Shown in pieces: positions 54,540 through 61,379 of a DNA stretch of 61,379 bases. Both the position numbers and the translations under genes were made by a program. The notes under the pieces were generated by a model that saw only the letters and a program-made list of their open reading frames with translations, made no database searches and was not told the origin of the DNA. The stretch spans positions 1 to 61,379 of the forward strand of contig NZ_ATYS01000033.1 in NCBI RefSeq assembly GCF_000427805.1, in the 5' to 3' direction. The stretch comes from Budvicia aquatica DSM 5075 = ATCC 35567 (GTDB taxonomy: Bacteria; Pseudomonadota; Gammaproteobacteria; Enterobacterales; Enterobacteriaceae). Every line of letters starts with the position of its first letter. Positions within the stretch are counted from its first letter, which is position 1.

Positions 54540-55496
54540 CTCTCGATTCATTATCTGATAATAGCACCGGCAGAAGGGGAATATATGACCTCCCGCTTTA
54601 TCCTTTTCTTCTGTTTTGTCGCGATATATTAACCCATTAGGGTGACAATATTATTACGGACAATCCTTTTTACACTCCCTGTCTATATTCATGTTATTCA
54701 CTACGAGCTGCCAGCGTTCACATTGACTTGTTAAAGCGTGTTGTTAATTTATTTAAATAATTAACTTTGTGTTGTTGATTTATTCTTTCTTATTTTTGGT
54801 TTAATAAATTTACCTATTTTTACTTTAAGTTTTTAAAATTATCCACTCATTATAATGCGAACGCTAATCTATCGAAATAGATTGGTAAATATGAGTATGG
54901 AAATGAATTATATTGTTGATATTTATTGATTTTATGTTTTCGTGTAATGATTTTAATTTTCATTTTGATCGCTACTGACGATCGATTTGTTTTTTATGAT
55001 AGCTTTTTGCTATTTTATTGTGATATTTTAAGGTTCCAATGTATCCATCTAAAGAGTTGTCGTTTATTATCTCTTTATTAAATTGGTGAGTGTGTTTTTT
55101 ACAGATTTAAATAACATTGTTATCATGCTATTTATTCAATTTTAAATAAAACTTAAGCGTGTTTAGTTTTTATTTTCTGGGTTGAAAGTCATGAGCAAGG
55201 TTTATCATATTGTCTGGAGTAGTGTGCAAGAGGTGGGTTGCAACTTCCGATTTAGGGCGTGTAACAAACAAAAAGTAAAAATAATAATGCTCTTGTACAT
55301 GTATCCGGGCCAGACCTGCTTATGGTCACATTATTGAATACATATTGTCGTCAGCCTTAGCTGTGGTTGGCGAAGACGGCTATAGCGGTTGTTACTGAAC
55401 GATGAGTACTACAGTGTAATTTTAATCAACCAAAACGAGCGCGTAGGGCTGGATTTCTGCACGTTTTATTATAGGTCATATAGGGAAGGGATTGAG
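54540..55496. other. AT-rich gene desert
   Basis: About 950 bases without a convincing gene, especially T-rich at 54740-55180. A 15-codon frame at 54585-54632 (RBS AAGGGG, hydrophobic peptide MTSRFILFFCFVAIY) is the only short frame with a good RBS. A coding-like fragment near 55300-55395, with no start codon, may be a remnant. The composition suggests horizontally acquired or H-NS-silenced DNA. Confidence 0.6.
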
Positions 55497-55781
55497 ATGA
55501 AGATATGGCGACCACTCTGCCACCACTGTGGTGTGCAAGGGCATGCAAAGAAGAACGGTCTGGCACTGTCGGGGCTACAACGCTATTTTTGTACCGCTTG
55601 TAAAAAGACGTTTCAGACACAATACATTTATGCGGGAAATACTCAGGAGATTGAGCGCCAGGTGCAAAGGCTCTCTAACGAAGGACACCCGCCTGAATAT
55701 ATTGCACGTTTACTGAAAGTGGGTATTAAGATGGTCAATAAGTGCTTAACGCCGGATGAAGCTATGGCCGAGAGCAAGTAA
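55497..55781 (+). CDS. Orphan IS1 InsA-like zinc-ribbon protein
   Basis: 94 aa from ATG 55497 (RBS GGGAAGGG); the frame is open upstream to 55389 but without family similarity. The N-terminal zinc ribbon (CHHCG...GLQRYFCTACKKTFQTQY) and the following helical part (YIARLLKVGIKMVNKCL) align with InsA of IS1 (CPRC...GHQRYLCSHCRKTWQ). No insB transposase frame follows and no IS1 terminal repeats were seen, so this is an orphan DNA-binding gene or an IS remnant. A clear paralogue lies at 57912-58187. Confidence 0.8.
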   Translation: MKIWRPLCHHCGVQGHAKKNGLALSGLQRYFCTACKKTFQTQYIYAGNTQEIERQVQRLSNEGHPPEYIARLLKVGIKMVNKCLTPDEAMAESK

Positions 55782-55906
55782 GGTCAATGTCTGGTGGTTT
55801 TTAGCATGAGTGAAAAAGAGTTCAGGGACGGTATCCTATACTGCATATGAGGGGGTAATATTGTTGTTGGCAAACCTGCAAGGCAACACGATAACCGGAT
55901 CTGAAC

Positions 55907-56239
55907 ATGACGATTTCACTGATTACTTATATCAAGGCTATTCATCATCAGCAAACCAGCGTCTCGATCAGCGACAGAGAGTCTTATACCCGCCACTACA
56001 CTGACGGTGAGGCTGAAATAACCACGATTGAAGAAGTATTCCGTTTTAATAACGGGGTGGTTATCCGCTATGCCATTGAACGGGACAATGTTCCCTCGGG
56101 CCCAGAGGTGATGTGTGAAGAGTGTTGGATAAGCTATGAAGTAGCCGATGCTGGCGCGCTGGAGATTCGGCCTGTGCGTAAAGTATTTAGTCATCGCTGT
56201 CAGGAATTGTTTTGGCTGAAGATTCAGGCAGGCAGTTGA
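55907..56239 (+). CDS. Hypothetical protein, 110 aa
   Basis: I do not recognise this protein. It is soluble, beta-rich in appearance (HYTDGEAEITTIEEVFRF, NGVVIRYAIERDNVPSGPEV) and contains one CxxC (MCEECW). No signal peptide. The RBS is weak (GGATCTGAAC). It stands between the orphan InsA-like gene and the convergent MarR gene, 17 bp from the latter. Confidence 0.6.
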   Translation: MTISLITYIKAIHHQQTSVSISDRESYTRHYTDGEAEITTIEEVFRFNNGVVIRYAIERDNVPSGPEVMCEECWISYEVADAGALEIRPVRKVFSHRCQELFWLKIQAGS

Positions 56240-56256
56240 CGGGCTTATCGCTCACT

Positions 56257-56805
56257 TTATTGTGGCTCAAACTCCCGACATATCAGGGTGATGCTTTCCG
56301 GTGGTAATAACGCTTGGGTTAAACCACAGAAAGGTTGTCCTTGCTGATGTTGATGAAAACGACAAAACTGGCATTCACCGAAAAGGCGTACGCCTTCTTG
56401 CTGCTGAACCTGCCGTAATAATCCCATAAGCTGTAACTTAAGCTTTTCACCACCGTAGGGTAATTCAGACTGTATTTTAGCGATGTTATCTTGTGATAGC
56501 GCTCCTTCAACGGCCTGTCTGGCTTTATCTGTCAGAAAAAGCAGGACCTTACGTTTATCTCCGGGGTAGGGTTGTCGATAAATTAGCGCTTTTTCTTCCA
56601 GCTTTCTTAAAGATTGAGAAACCGTTCCTTTCGTCAGGCCTAAATATTCGGTAACGGATCCGGGCGTGTTCGAATAATGGTTACAGCGCAGTAAATAATA
56701 AAGTGCATTAACCTGCACCGACGGAAGATCTGCTAACAAAGCATTACGACGAAAACCGCTCTGCTGTAGGTTTGCCAGCCTTTCTAGTATGTCAAATAGC
56801 GTCAT
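56257..56805 (-). CDS. MarR-family regulator with a cysteine-rich C terminus
   Basis: 182-aa winged-helix regulator. The MarR domain covers about residues 5-140 (VTEYLGLTKGTVSQSLRKL, YPGDKRKVLLFLTDKA). Beyond the usual end it has a tail with four cysteines, FGECQFCRFHQHQQGQPFCG and LICREFEPQ, spaced CX2C-X11-C-X15-C. This suggests a metal or Fe-S site or a redox switch. It is divergent from a small thioredoxin-fold gene, with two copies of a palindrome in the 113-bp gap. Predicted autoregulator and regulator of that gene. Confidence 0.88.
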   Translation of the reverse strand: MTLFDILERLANLQQSGFRRNALLADLPSVQVNALYYLLRCNHYSNTPGSVTEYLGLTKGTVSQSLRKLEEKALIYRQPYPGDKRKVLLFLTDKARQAVEGALSQDNIAKIQSELPYGGEKLKLQLMGLLRQVQQQEGVRLFGECQFCRFHQHQQGQPFCGLTQALLPPESITLICREFEPQ

Positions 56806-56829
56806 GTTTCCCCCTGATTTTGGTTAATG

Positions 56830-56844
56830 GTATCGATTCGAAAC
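56830..56844. promoter_or_regulatory. Operator-like palindrome, copy 1, of the MarR/Trx-fold pair
   Basis: GTATCGATTCGAAAC: the pattern ATCGA-T-TCGAA is one base short of a perfect ATCGA-N-TCGAT palindrome. It lies 24 bp upstream of the MarR gene start and just upstream of the TTGACA -35 of the opposite gene. Confidence 0.65.
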
Positions 56845-56848
56845 CATA

Positions 56849-56877
56849 TTGACAAGTAGGTAATGGTTACGTACCGT
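56849..56877 (+). promoter_or_regulatory. Promoter of the thioredoxin-fold gene
   Basis: Perfect -35 TTGACA at 56849-56854, a 17-base spacer and a weak -10 TACCGT at 56872-56877. The predicted transcript start falls inside operator copy 2. Confidence 0.55.
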
Positions 56878-56883
56878 TAAGTC

Positions 56884-56898
56884 GTGTCGATTCGATAC
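56884..56898. promoter_or_regulatory. Operator-like palindrome, copy 2, of the MarR/Trx-fold pair
   Basis: GTGTCGATTCGATAC: GTCGA-T-TCGAT, again one base from the perfect ATCGA-N-TCGAT palindrome. It starts 54 bases after copy 1, close to five helical turns, and covers the predicted transcript start of the thioredoxin-fold gene. Confidence 0.65.
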
Positions 56899-56918
56899 TA
56901 AAAGTAGAGGGATTAATC

Positions 56919-57152
56919 ATGACTAAAGTCGCTACGTTCTATCATGCGGGTTGTCCGGTGTGTATCAGTGCAGAACACACCCTTGTGGATTTATTGGATA
57001 AAAGCATTAAGGTTGATATTGTACACCTTGGAGAACATCCGGATCGGATAGCGGTAGCTGAAGTTGCCGGAGTAAAAAGCGTTCCGGCGCTGGTCATTAA
57101 TGGCCTGCCTTTGCATATTAATTTTGGTGCCAGTCTGAACGATCTGAAATAG
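56919..57152 (+). CDS. Small thioredoxin-fold protein with a CPVC active site
   Basis: 77-aa glutaredoxin/thioredoxin-fold protein. The redox motif CPVC lies at residues 12-15 (TFYHAGCPVCISAEHTLVDL), and the cis-Pro segment is KSVPALVINGLPLHINFGAS. Cytosolic, no signal peptide. It belongs to the 'thioredoxin-like' minimal type often paired with metal- or thiol-responsive MarR/ArsR regulators. Divergent from the cysteine-rich MarR gene, with paired operators and a TTGACA promoter. A terminator follows. Confidence 0.88.
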   Translation: MTKVATFYHAGCPVCISAEHTLVDLLDKSIKVDIVHLGEHPDRIAVAEVAGVKSVPALVINGLPLHINFGASLNDLK

Positions 57153-57187
57153 GGCTTCAGGCAGTTTGAGCCTTGGGGCATATGTGT

Positions 57188-57219
57188 AAAATCCTCTTCT
57201 CTTGGGCGGAGGATTTTTT
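57188..57219 (+). terminator. Intrinsic terminator of the thioredoxin-fold gene
   Basis: Stem AAAATCCTC / GAGGATTTT with a 12-nt loop and a six-T run. Confidence 0.85.
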
Positions 57220-57278
57220 GTATTGAATTTGAATAGTCGGCACTGAGTTTAGGGATCGCTATCTGTTCAGGAGGGATA

Positions 57279-57830
57279 ATGACAATACGGGAAGAGCGAG
57301 TTGTGCTGCTGGATGATAATCTTGAAGCCTGCGGCACAATGGATAAGGCACTGGTACATACGGCGGATACACCGCTGCATTTGGCTTTCTCCTGTTACAT
57401 CTTTAATGCAAAAAATGAGTTGCTGGTTACCCGTCGGGCACTGAGCAAAAAGGCCTGGCCGGGCATCTGGACAAACTCGGTATGCGGCCACCCGATGCCC
57501 GATGAGTCTATTGACGATGCGGTAAAGCGTCGTTGTCTTTATGAGATGGGGCTGGTGATTAACACCGTAGATCTTATCGATCGGCAGTTTAGCTATCGGG
57601 CGACCGATGCCAGCGGGATTGTTGAAAATGAGCACTGCCCGGTGTTTTTGGGCTATACAACAGATATGCCTAAGGCAAATGCGCAAGAGGTGATGGACTA
57701 CTTTTGGGCCCCGATAGATAAAATTATTGCCGGTGTTGCCGCCGTTCCTGAAGTCTTTAGCCCGTGGATGGTTGCTCAGTTGGCAAGGCCGGTTATTCGT
57801 TCGGCTATTGCTAATCTAGCTCGTTTCTAA
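57279..57830 (+). CDS. idi: Isopentenyl-diphosphate delta-isomerase, type 1
   Basis: Nudix-fold isomerase of 183 aa (E. coli Idi 182) interconverting IPP and DMAPP in isoprenoid synthesis. The catalytic Cys lies in IWTNSVCGHPMPDE and the catalytic Glu in VENEHCPVFLGY; a nudix-like helix reads AVKRRCLYEMGL. The RBS AGGAGGGATA precedes ATG 57279. Cytosolic, monocistronic. Confidence 0.96.
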   Translation: MTIREERVVLLDDNLEACGTMDKALVHTADTPLHLAFSCYIFNAKNELLVTRRALSKKAWPGIWTNSVCGHPMPDESIDDAVKRRCLYEMGLVINTVDLIDRQFSYRATDASGIVENEHCPVFLGYTTDMPKANAQEVMDYFWAPIDKIIAGVAAVPEVFSPWMVAQLARPVIRSAIANLARF

Positions 57831-57911
57831 TCGTTATTAATAAGTATTCCGGTGTTTACTGCAGCGTTAGCATAATTACCGAACCCGGTTTGGCTTTCTT
57901 ATACTGATGTT

Positions 57912-58187
57912 ATTTCAGGATCAATAAAGCCTTGTTGCCACTATTGTGAAAATACAGACCATGTAAGAAAGCACGGGACCTCCCGGGCTCAAATTCAGCG
58001 TTATTTATGTACCGCCTGCAACAGAACGTTTCAGACCCGGTATATTTATCAGGGTAATGAATCTGATATTCATCGGTTAATTAAAAAATTATTGGCTGAA
58101 GGGAGAAGCAATGCTGATATTACCCGGCTATTAGGTATCAGCAGTAATGTGATTAGCCGCAGTATTTTGATTATGGCTGAAGACTAG
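57912..58187 (+). pseudogene. Second InsA-like zinc-ribbon gene, lacking a normal start codon
   Basis: A frame ending at TAG 58185-58187 encodes a zinc ribbon KPCCHYCENTDHVRKHG followed by QRYLCTACNRTFQTRYIY and DITRLLGISSNVISRSI, clearly paralogous to the protein at 55497-55781 (shared QRY-CTAC--TFQT-YIY). No ATG, GTG or TTG lies in frame between the upstream stop (57873-57875) and the ribbon, so it would have to start at ATT or ATA, or it is a broken copy. No insB follows. Confidence 0.7.
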
Positions 58188-58260
58188 TGATGATTTTAGG
58201 TGCTATTAGTCACCACGTTGGTTAGTTTTATGGGTTAAAAGCACGGAAATTAAATTTGAT

Positions 58261-58295
58261 ACACCGGCCTGTACAAAATACAGGTCGGTGTTTTT
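58261..58295 (+). terminator. Intrinsic terminator after the InsA-like remnant
   Basis: Perfect-looking 13-bp stem ACACCGGCCTGTA / TACAGGTCGGTGT (one G-T wobble), CAAAA loop and a T run. It insulates the bacteriocin promoter from upstream transcription. Confidence 0.88.
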
Positions 58296-58518
58296 GTTTA
58301 GGCCTATCCCTTCGCAGCCTATCTCGCTAGTTTTTGGGCTGATGTCTAGCTTCATCCCCTCCTGATTATTGTCGATTCCTAAGGCGCCATGGCGTGATGG
58401 TAGAACTCACATTGTTGTCAGCTATCGGATGGGGGTTGTAAAACGGATGTCTATTTGTTCTGAGTAACGACTTTTTATCAACTAGCTGCAAATGGAGTTA
58501 TTTAAATTATTGACAAAT

Positions 58519-58537
58519 GATATTGATAATCATTATC
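58519..58537. promoter_or_regulatory. Fur box of the bacteriocin promoter
   Basis: GATATTGATAATCATTATC matches 18 of 19 bases of the Fur consensus GATAATGATAATCATTATC. It overlaps the spacer and -10 region behind a perfect TTGACA -35 at 58510-58515, so iron-loaded Fur would block transcription; expression is expected under iron starvation. Confidence 0.9.
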
Positions 58538-58591
58538 ATTTGCTAGTTGTATATTTATGCAGCAATGAGTTGTTTATCAGGAGAACACTTT

Positions 58592-60997
58592 ATGGAAAAT
58601 AATACTATTACTGAAAACACCATTTCTGATGGCTACCCCACAGTTGGGGATGGTGGACAAGTTGTTCTTACCGTTTGGCCAAAGGGCTATTCTCCACCTA
58701 TTTATGATATTTGGGTTCCTCCCTACCATGGCTGGAGTAAACAGGAATGGGGGCACAATGATTGGATCGACGATACCCTCCCACCTGAAGAATCCAAAGC
58801 AGCAAATAGAGCCGCTGAAGAATGGGCTAAAGCCTATCAGCAGGAAAAGAATAAAGCAGATAGCTACTTAAATGATAAAAAGCAGCAACTATCTGCTGCT
58901 TATGCTGTTTTGGCGCAATCTCAGGCTAATCACCAATATATTGCGAGTCAACTGCAGCACATAAATGAAACTAGTCCTAAGGAGACATTAACATTACAAC
59001 GAGAGCTCGCTAACCGAGCGGTTGATGCTGCCAGGGCAGAGATAGCTTTGAACACCGCCATCGTTGAACATTTGGTTGCGGAGTCTCACTGGTCTAAAAT
59101 CATGAAAATTTATCCAGGCACAACGGCAGCAGAATCTCGTGAACGGAATCGCTTGGAGAGAGAGAAAAAAGTAGAAGCAAATACATTAGCTGGTTCGATA
59201 GCTCAGCAACAGCACCTACTTAACGCTTTAATTGCGGACGCAGTAGTAAAAAATACACAGCTGGAAGAATTTAACATTGTTGATTATGACCCAAGAGTTA
59301 TCAGTGCAGAACAACAATTAGTCGCTGCTCAACATTCGCTAAGCCAGGCTATTCAGGATAGATCGGTAGCAGAACAGAAACTAGCCCATGCTCAGAGCGC
59401 TTATAGTATTGCCAATAATACTGCGGAGGGGCGTCTGCTTGCTAACCCCGCAGCTTATCCTTATAACGAAATTCTGCATCACTCTGTTTATGGTATTTCG
59501 GTACAGCTGACTATCAGTGTTGATAATATTTCATCATTACAGCTGTTATTGACTCAGGGTGGAACAGCATTTTCCAGTCCGATAACGGCACCTACGCCGG
59601 AAGGTGAGGCTATCGGTCGCTCCATTAATGATCTGATTGTCGATGGATATAACCGTTTGCGGCAACGTTTACAACAACGACAGGTAGAAATTAATCAAGC
59701 TACAAACAACATCAATAAAGCTCAGGGTGAAGTTAATTTAGCAAACCTAAGCGTGACAAATAATCAGAATACCTTGTCACAAAAAACACAGGAACGGGAT
59801 GGTATTAAAAGCATAGTTTCTGAAGAAGTCAGAGTTAAAGAAGAAAGAGAAGCTAAAGTCAAGGCGGCACAAGGGCAGTATGAGCGGGCTCAACAAGCGT
59901 TGGCAGATTATAAGAACTACGGTTTCTATGGCTTATCCCAAGAATCATTACTTAGTAGTAGCACTGTCTTATCCATATCTGCTGGTGAAGGAGGCTTTGC
60001 TTCCTTTGGTAGTAGTGCAACGGCGACCGCAATAAGACAGGCGTTAATATCAATTTCTAATAAAAGTACTCAGTTCGTTGTTCAGTTTGGCCTTCGTTCT
60101 ATTGAGTCTGCGATTGCCTCTCGAATGGCCGTCAGCGTTGGATTGATGTCAGTCGTCTTCAGCCCTTCAGTGGGTGAGGGCAGCGATAATGTCCCAGGTT
60201 TTTTCTGGGAGAAAGCTATGATTGGGGCTGTTCCCGCCTCTATGCTGACATTACCTCCGGATCCAGAACTGCGTAAATTGGCTAAAACCGTTGGTAGCAT
60301 ACCCTTAAATATTCTAGCCGTCCTGAAGCATCAAGGTAATATTCTTGAATTTAAATTAATTAGAACTCCGGATGAATATCCGATAGGTATTTTAAGCGCA
60401 GAGTTAGATAGTAGTACGGGCCTATATCAGGTAGCGATTCCTGATGTGGGGAGAACTATCCTGATAACACCGGCTAATCCGCCAAAGCCAAATAACCTAC
60501 CACCACTGGTTCCACCTATAGAGCTAGGGACATTACCACTTCATACCGGGAATGATGTAACTTCTGATACTCTGCCGATGATTGAAGTTTACCCAGCTCC
60601 AGAAAGTCAGGAAGGAAAAGGTTGGGTATTGGTCTTCCCTGAAGATTCAGGGCTTGAAGCTATTTTTGTGATGGTCAGCCATCCACCAAAATCAGAGGTT
60701 CATAAACACAAGCATTATCCACCGAAAGGTGTTCCATGGTCGAAGATTGTCGAATCAACAAAAAATAAAGGGTACGCAAAATTTAAGCCAGAGATCAATA
60801 TTCCAGAAATAGATCTTGATGTATGGAAAAACGGGGAGCCAATAGCTATGCACCTCGGATGGAAAGTAAAGAAATATGATTACGTCATTGGTGCTTATAA
60901 CGGGAAGGAAACGGAATGGGTTGTTGTAAAAGAGTCCCAAGGAACCGTGCACTCTCATCCTATCAGTGTTCAACAAGTTAACAGGTACTTAAAATGA
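58592..60997 (+). CDS. S-type colicin/pyocin-like bacteriocin
   Basis: 801 aa from ATG 58592, which has AGGAGA seven bases upstream; the frame runs 15 codons further up. A candidate TonB box, VVLTVWP, lies near residues 24-30 (compare colicin B/D DTMVVWP). Long coiled coils cover about 65-270 and 350-440, typical of receptor-binding and translocation parts. A Pyocin_S-type domain occupies about 560-697, with WVLVFPEDSGLEAIFVM. The last 104 residues (698-801, HKHKHYPP ... TVHSHPISVQQVNRYLK) form a toxin module I cannot assign: no HNH motif and no clear E3, E5 or D-type signature. The Fur box suggests iron-limited expression and entry through a siderophore receptor. Its stop overlaps the next ATG by 4 bp. 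Confidence 0.92.
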   Translation: MENNTITENTISDGYPTVGDGGQVVLTVWPKGYSPPIYDIWVPPYHGWSKQEWGHNDWIDDTLPPEESKAANRAAEEWAKAYQQEKNKADSYLNDKKQQLSAAYAVLAQSQANHQYIASQLQHINETSPKETLTLQRELANRAVDAARAEIALNTAIVEHLVAESHWSKIMKIYPGTTAAESRERNRLEREKKVEANTLAGSIAQQQHLLNALIADAVVKNTQLEEFNIVDYDPRVISAEQQLVAAQHSLSQAIQDRSVAEQKLAHAQSAYSIANNTAEGRLLANPAAYPYNEILHHSVYGISVQLTISVDNISSLQLLLTQGGTAFSSPITAPTPEGEAIGRSINDLIVDGYNRLRQRLQQRQVEINQATNNINKAQGEVNLANLSVTNNQNTLSQKTQERDGIKSIVSEEVRVKEEREAKVKAAQGQYERAQQALADYKNYGFYGLSQESLLSSSTVLSISAGEGGFASFGSSATATAIRQALISISNKSTQFVVQFGLRSIESAIASRMAVSVGLMSVVFSPSVGEGSDNVPGFFWEKAMIGAVPASMLTLPPDPELRKLAKTVGSIPLNILAVLKHQGNILEFKLIRTPDEYPIGILSAELDSSTGLYQVAIPDVGRTILITPANPPKPNNLPPLVPPIELGTLPLHTGNDVTSDTLPMIEVYPAPESQEGKGWVLVFPEDSGLEAIFVMVSHPPKSEVHKHKHYPPKGVPWSKIVESTKNKGYAKFKPEINIPEIDLDVWKNGEPIAMHLGWKVKKYDYVIGAYNGKETEWVVVKESQGTVHSHPISVQQVNRYLK

Positions 60998-61293
60998 ATA
61001 TATATCCATCTGATATTGACCCGAAAAGCGGCAAGATAACTTATGCGTCTTTGTTTGAAACAAATTTTGAAGGAGATACCTATTTTATTGATGAGGACCT
61101 GCTGTTGATTGAATATGAAAACGACTTCGCAGTCGATGTGTCCTATCACCAACCGTTTAATCAATTGAGCGTTAGCGTTATTTATCAGAGTGACTGGATG
61201 GAACCGGTATTTAAAAGAGTTATAGAGGTTAATAAGGAACAACTTCTCAATACGCTTAAGCAAGCGATTGATATTGCAGAAAAAGGAAAATAA
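60994..61293 (+). CDS. Candidate bacteriocin immunity protein
   Basis: 99-aa acidic, soluble protein (YFIDEDLLLIEYENDFAVD and a C-terminal helix NKEQLLNTLKQAIDIAEKGK). It starts inside the bacteriocin stop codon (ATGA overlap), the usual place for a nuclease-bacteriocin immunity gene. Its acidity would complement the Lys- and His-rich toxin domain. I do not recognise the family. Confidence 0.75.
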   Translation: MNIYPSDIDPKSGKITYASLFETNFEGDTYFIDEDLLLIEYENDFAVDVSYHQPFNQLSVSVIYQSDWMEPVFKRVIEVNKEQLLNTLKQAIDIAEKGK

Positions 61294-61379
61294 ATATAGG
61301 TGAGTGAGGTAGTAATGGGATATCACATTATTAAAACGTTCGAAGTTCGATGAAGAGTCCGTATCTCAGAAAGCAAAAA
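61294..61379. other. Right end of the window
   Basis: 86 bases after the immunity gene. Only a 12-codon frame from ATG 61314 (MGYHIIKTFEVR) is seen; any lysis gene or second immunity gene would lie beyond the edge. Confidence 0.4.

Larger units (their letters stand above)
58188..58591. other. Intergenic region with the bacteriocin promoter
   Basis: About 400 bp without a gene. It contains a terminator at 58261-58295 and the Fur-box promoter at 58510-58540. No LexA-type CTGT-N8-ACAG box was seen. Confidence 0.6.

Noticed and set aside
55497-55781. A complete IS1 insertion
   Set aside because: Only an InsA-like frame is present; no InsB, no terminal inverted repeats and no target duplication were found.
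54540-61379. Prophage remnant
   Set aside because: No integrase, structural, lysis or packaging gene and no att-like repeats were seen; the bacteriocin is of the soluble S type.

Overview
This window looks like a chromosomal segment of a member of the Enterobacterales. Many proteins read as close relatives of E. coli or Salmonella products of nearly identical length: ActP, YjcH, Acs, GltP, MdaB, YcaC, RNase Z, KdgR, YjeI and Idi. Base composition is moderate with AT-rich intergenic stretches, and a full tetrathionate respiration cluster is present. I would guess Budviciaceae (Budvicia, Pragia, Limnobaculum or a relative), but that is an inference from overall character and no marker gene proves it. 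The window opens inside the distal terminator region of an rRNA operon whose 5S gene should lie just off the left edge.

Layout. 1-6.8 kb: rrn terminator, a small unknown gene, the acetate-scavenging operon acs-yjcH-actP (minus strand) and, divergent from it, gltP. In E. coli the nrf nitrite-reductase operon lies between acs and gltP; here that place holds a 0.9 kb AT-rich gap with eleven tandem copies of an 8-bp unit. 6.8-21 kb: regulator/effector pairs, namely TetR + MATE pump, a GAF-PAS-PAS diguanylate cyclase, AzlCD with an AraC regulator, MdaB, a second AraC regulator with a LysE exporter, an MDR oxidoreductase, YcaC + pirin opposite a LysR regulator, RNase Z and KdgR. 21.3-27.2 kb: a five-gene periplasmic molybdenum hydroxylase operon (2Fe-2S subunit, Tat-exported molybdopterin subunit, tri-haem cytochrome c, MocA-like cytidylyltransferase, XdhC-like maturation factor). 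27.2-34.8 kb: ttrBCA opposite ttrSR, with an FNR-like box in the divergent promoter.

35-48 kb: a winged-helix protein, an exported ParB-fold protein, an ECF transporter operon headed by a PPC/DUF296 protein, a large autotransporter, an unknown membrane protein, the N-terminal remnant of a sigma-54 activator, a YjeI-like lipoprotein, an unknown exported protein and TehB. 48-54.5 kb: a secreted MORN-repeat protein, a cyanide-insensitive-type bd oxidase (cioA, cioB and a 50-codon DUF2474 gene) and a MocR regulator. 54.5-61.4 kb is the most accessory part: an AT-rich gene desert, two orphan InsA-like zinc-ribbon genes (one without a normal start), a cysteine-rich MarR regulator divergent from a small thioredoxin-fold protein with paired palindromes between them, idi, and finally a Fur-box-controlled S-type colicin/pyocin-like bacteriocin with an unrecognised C-terminal toxin module and an overlapping candidate immunity gene.

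How the genes work together. The respiratory genes (ttr, the Mo hydroxylase with its cytochrome, the CIO-type oxidase) suggest flexible electron transport between anaerobic host or sediment conditions and microaerobic, inhibitor-rich conditions. The bacteriocin cassette and the autotransporter point to competition and surface interaction. The bacteriocin/immunity pair with a toxin domain I cannot assign is the best candidate for something undescribed. Second is the MarR/thioredoxin-fold pair with its duplicated ATCGA-N-TCGAT operators.
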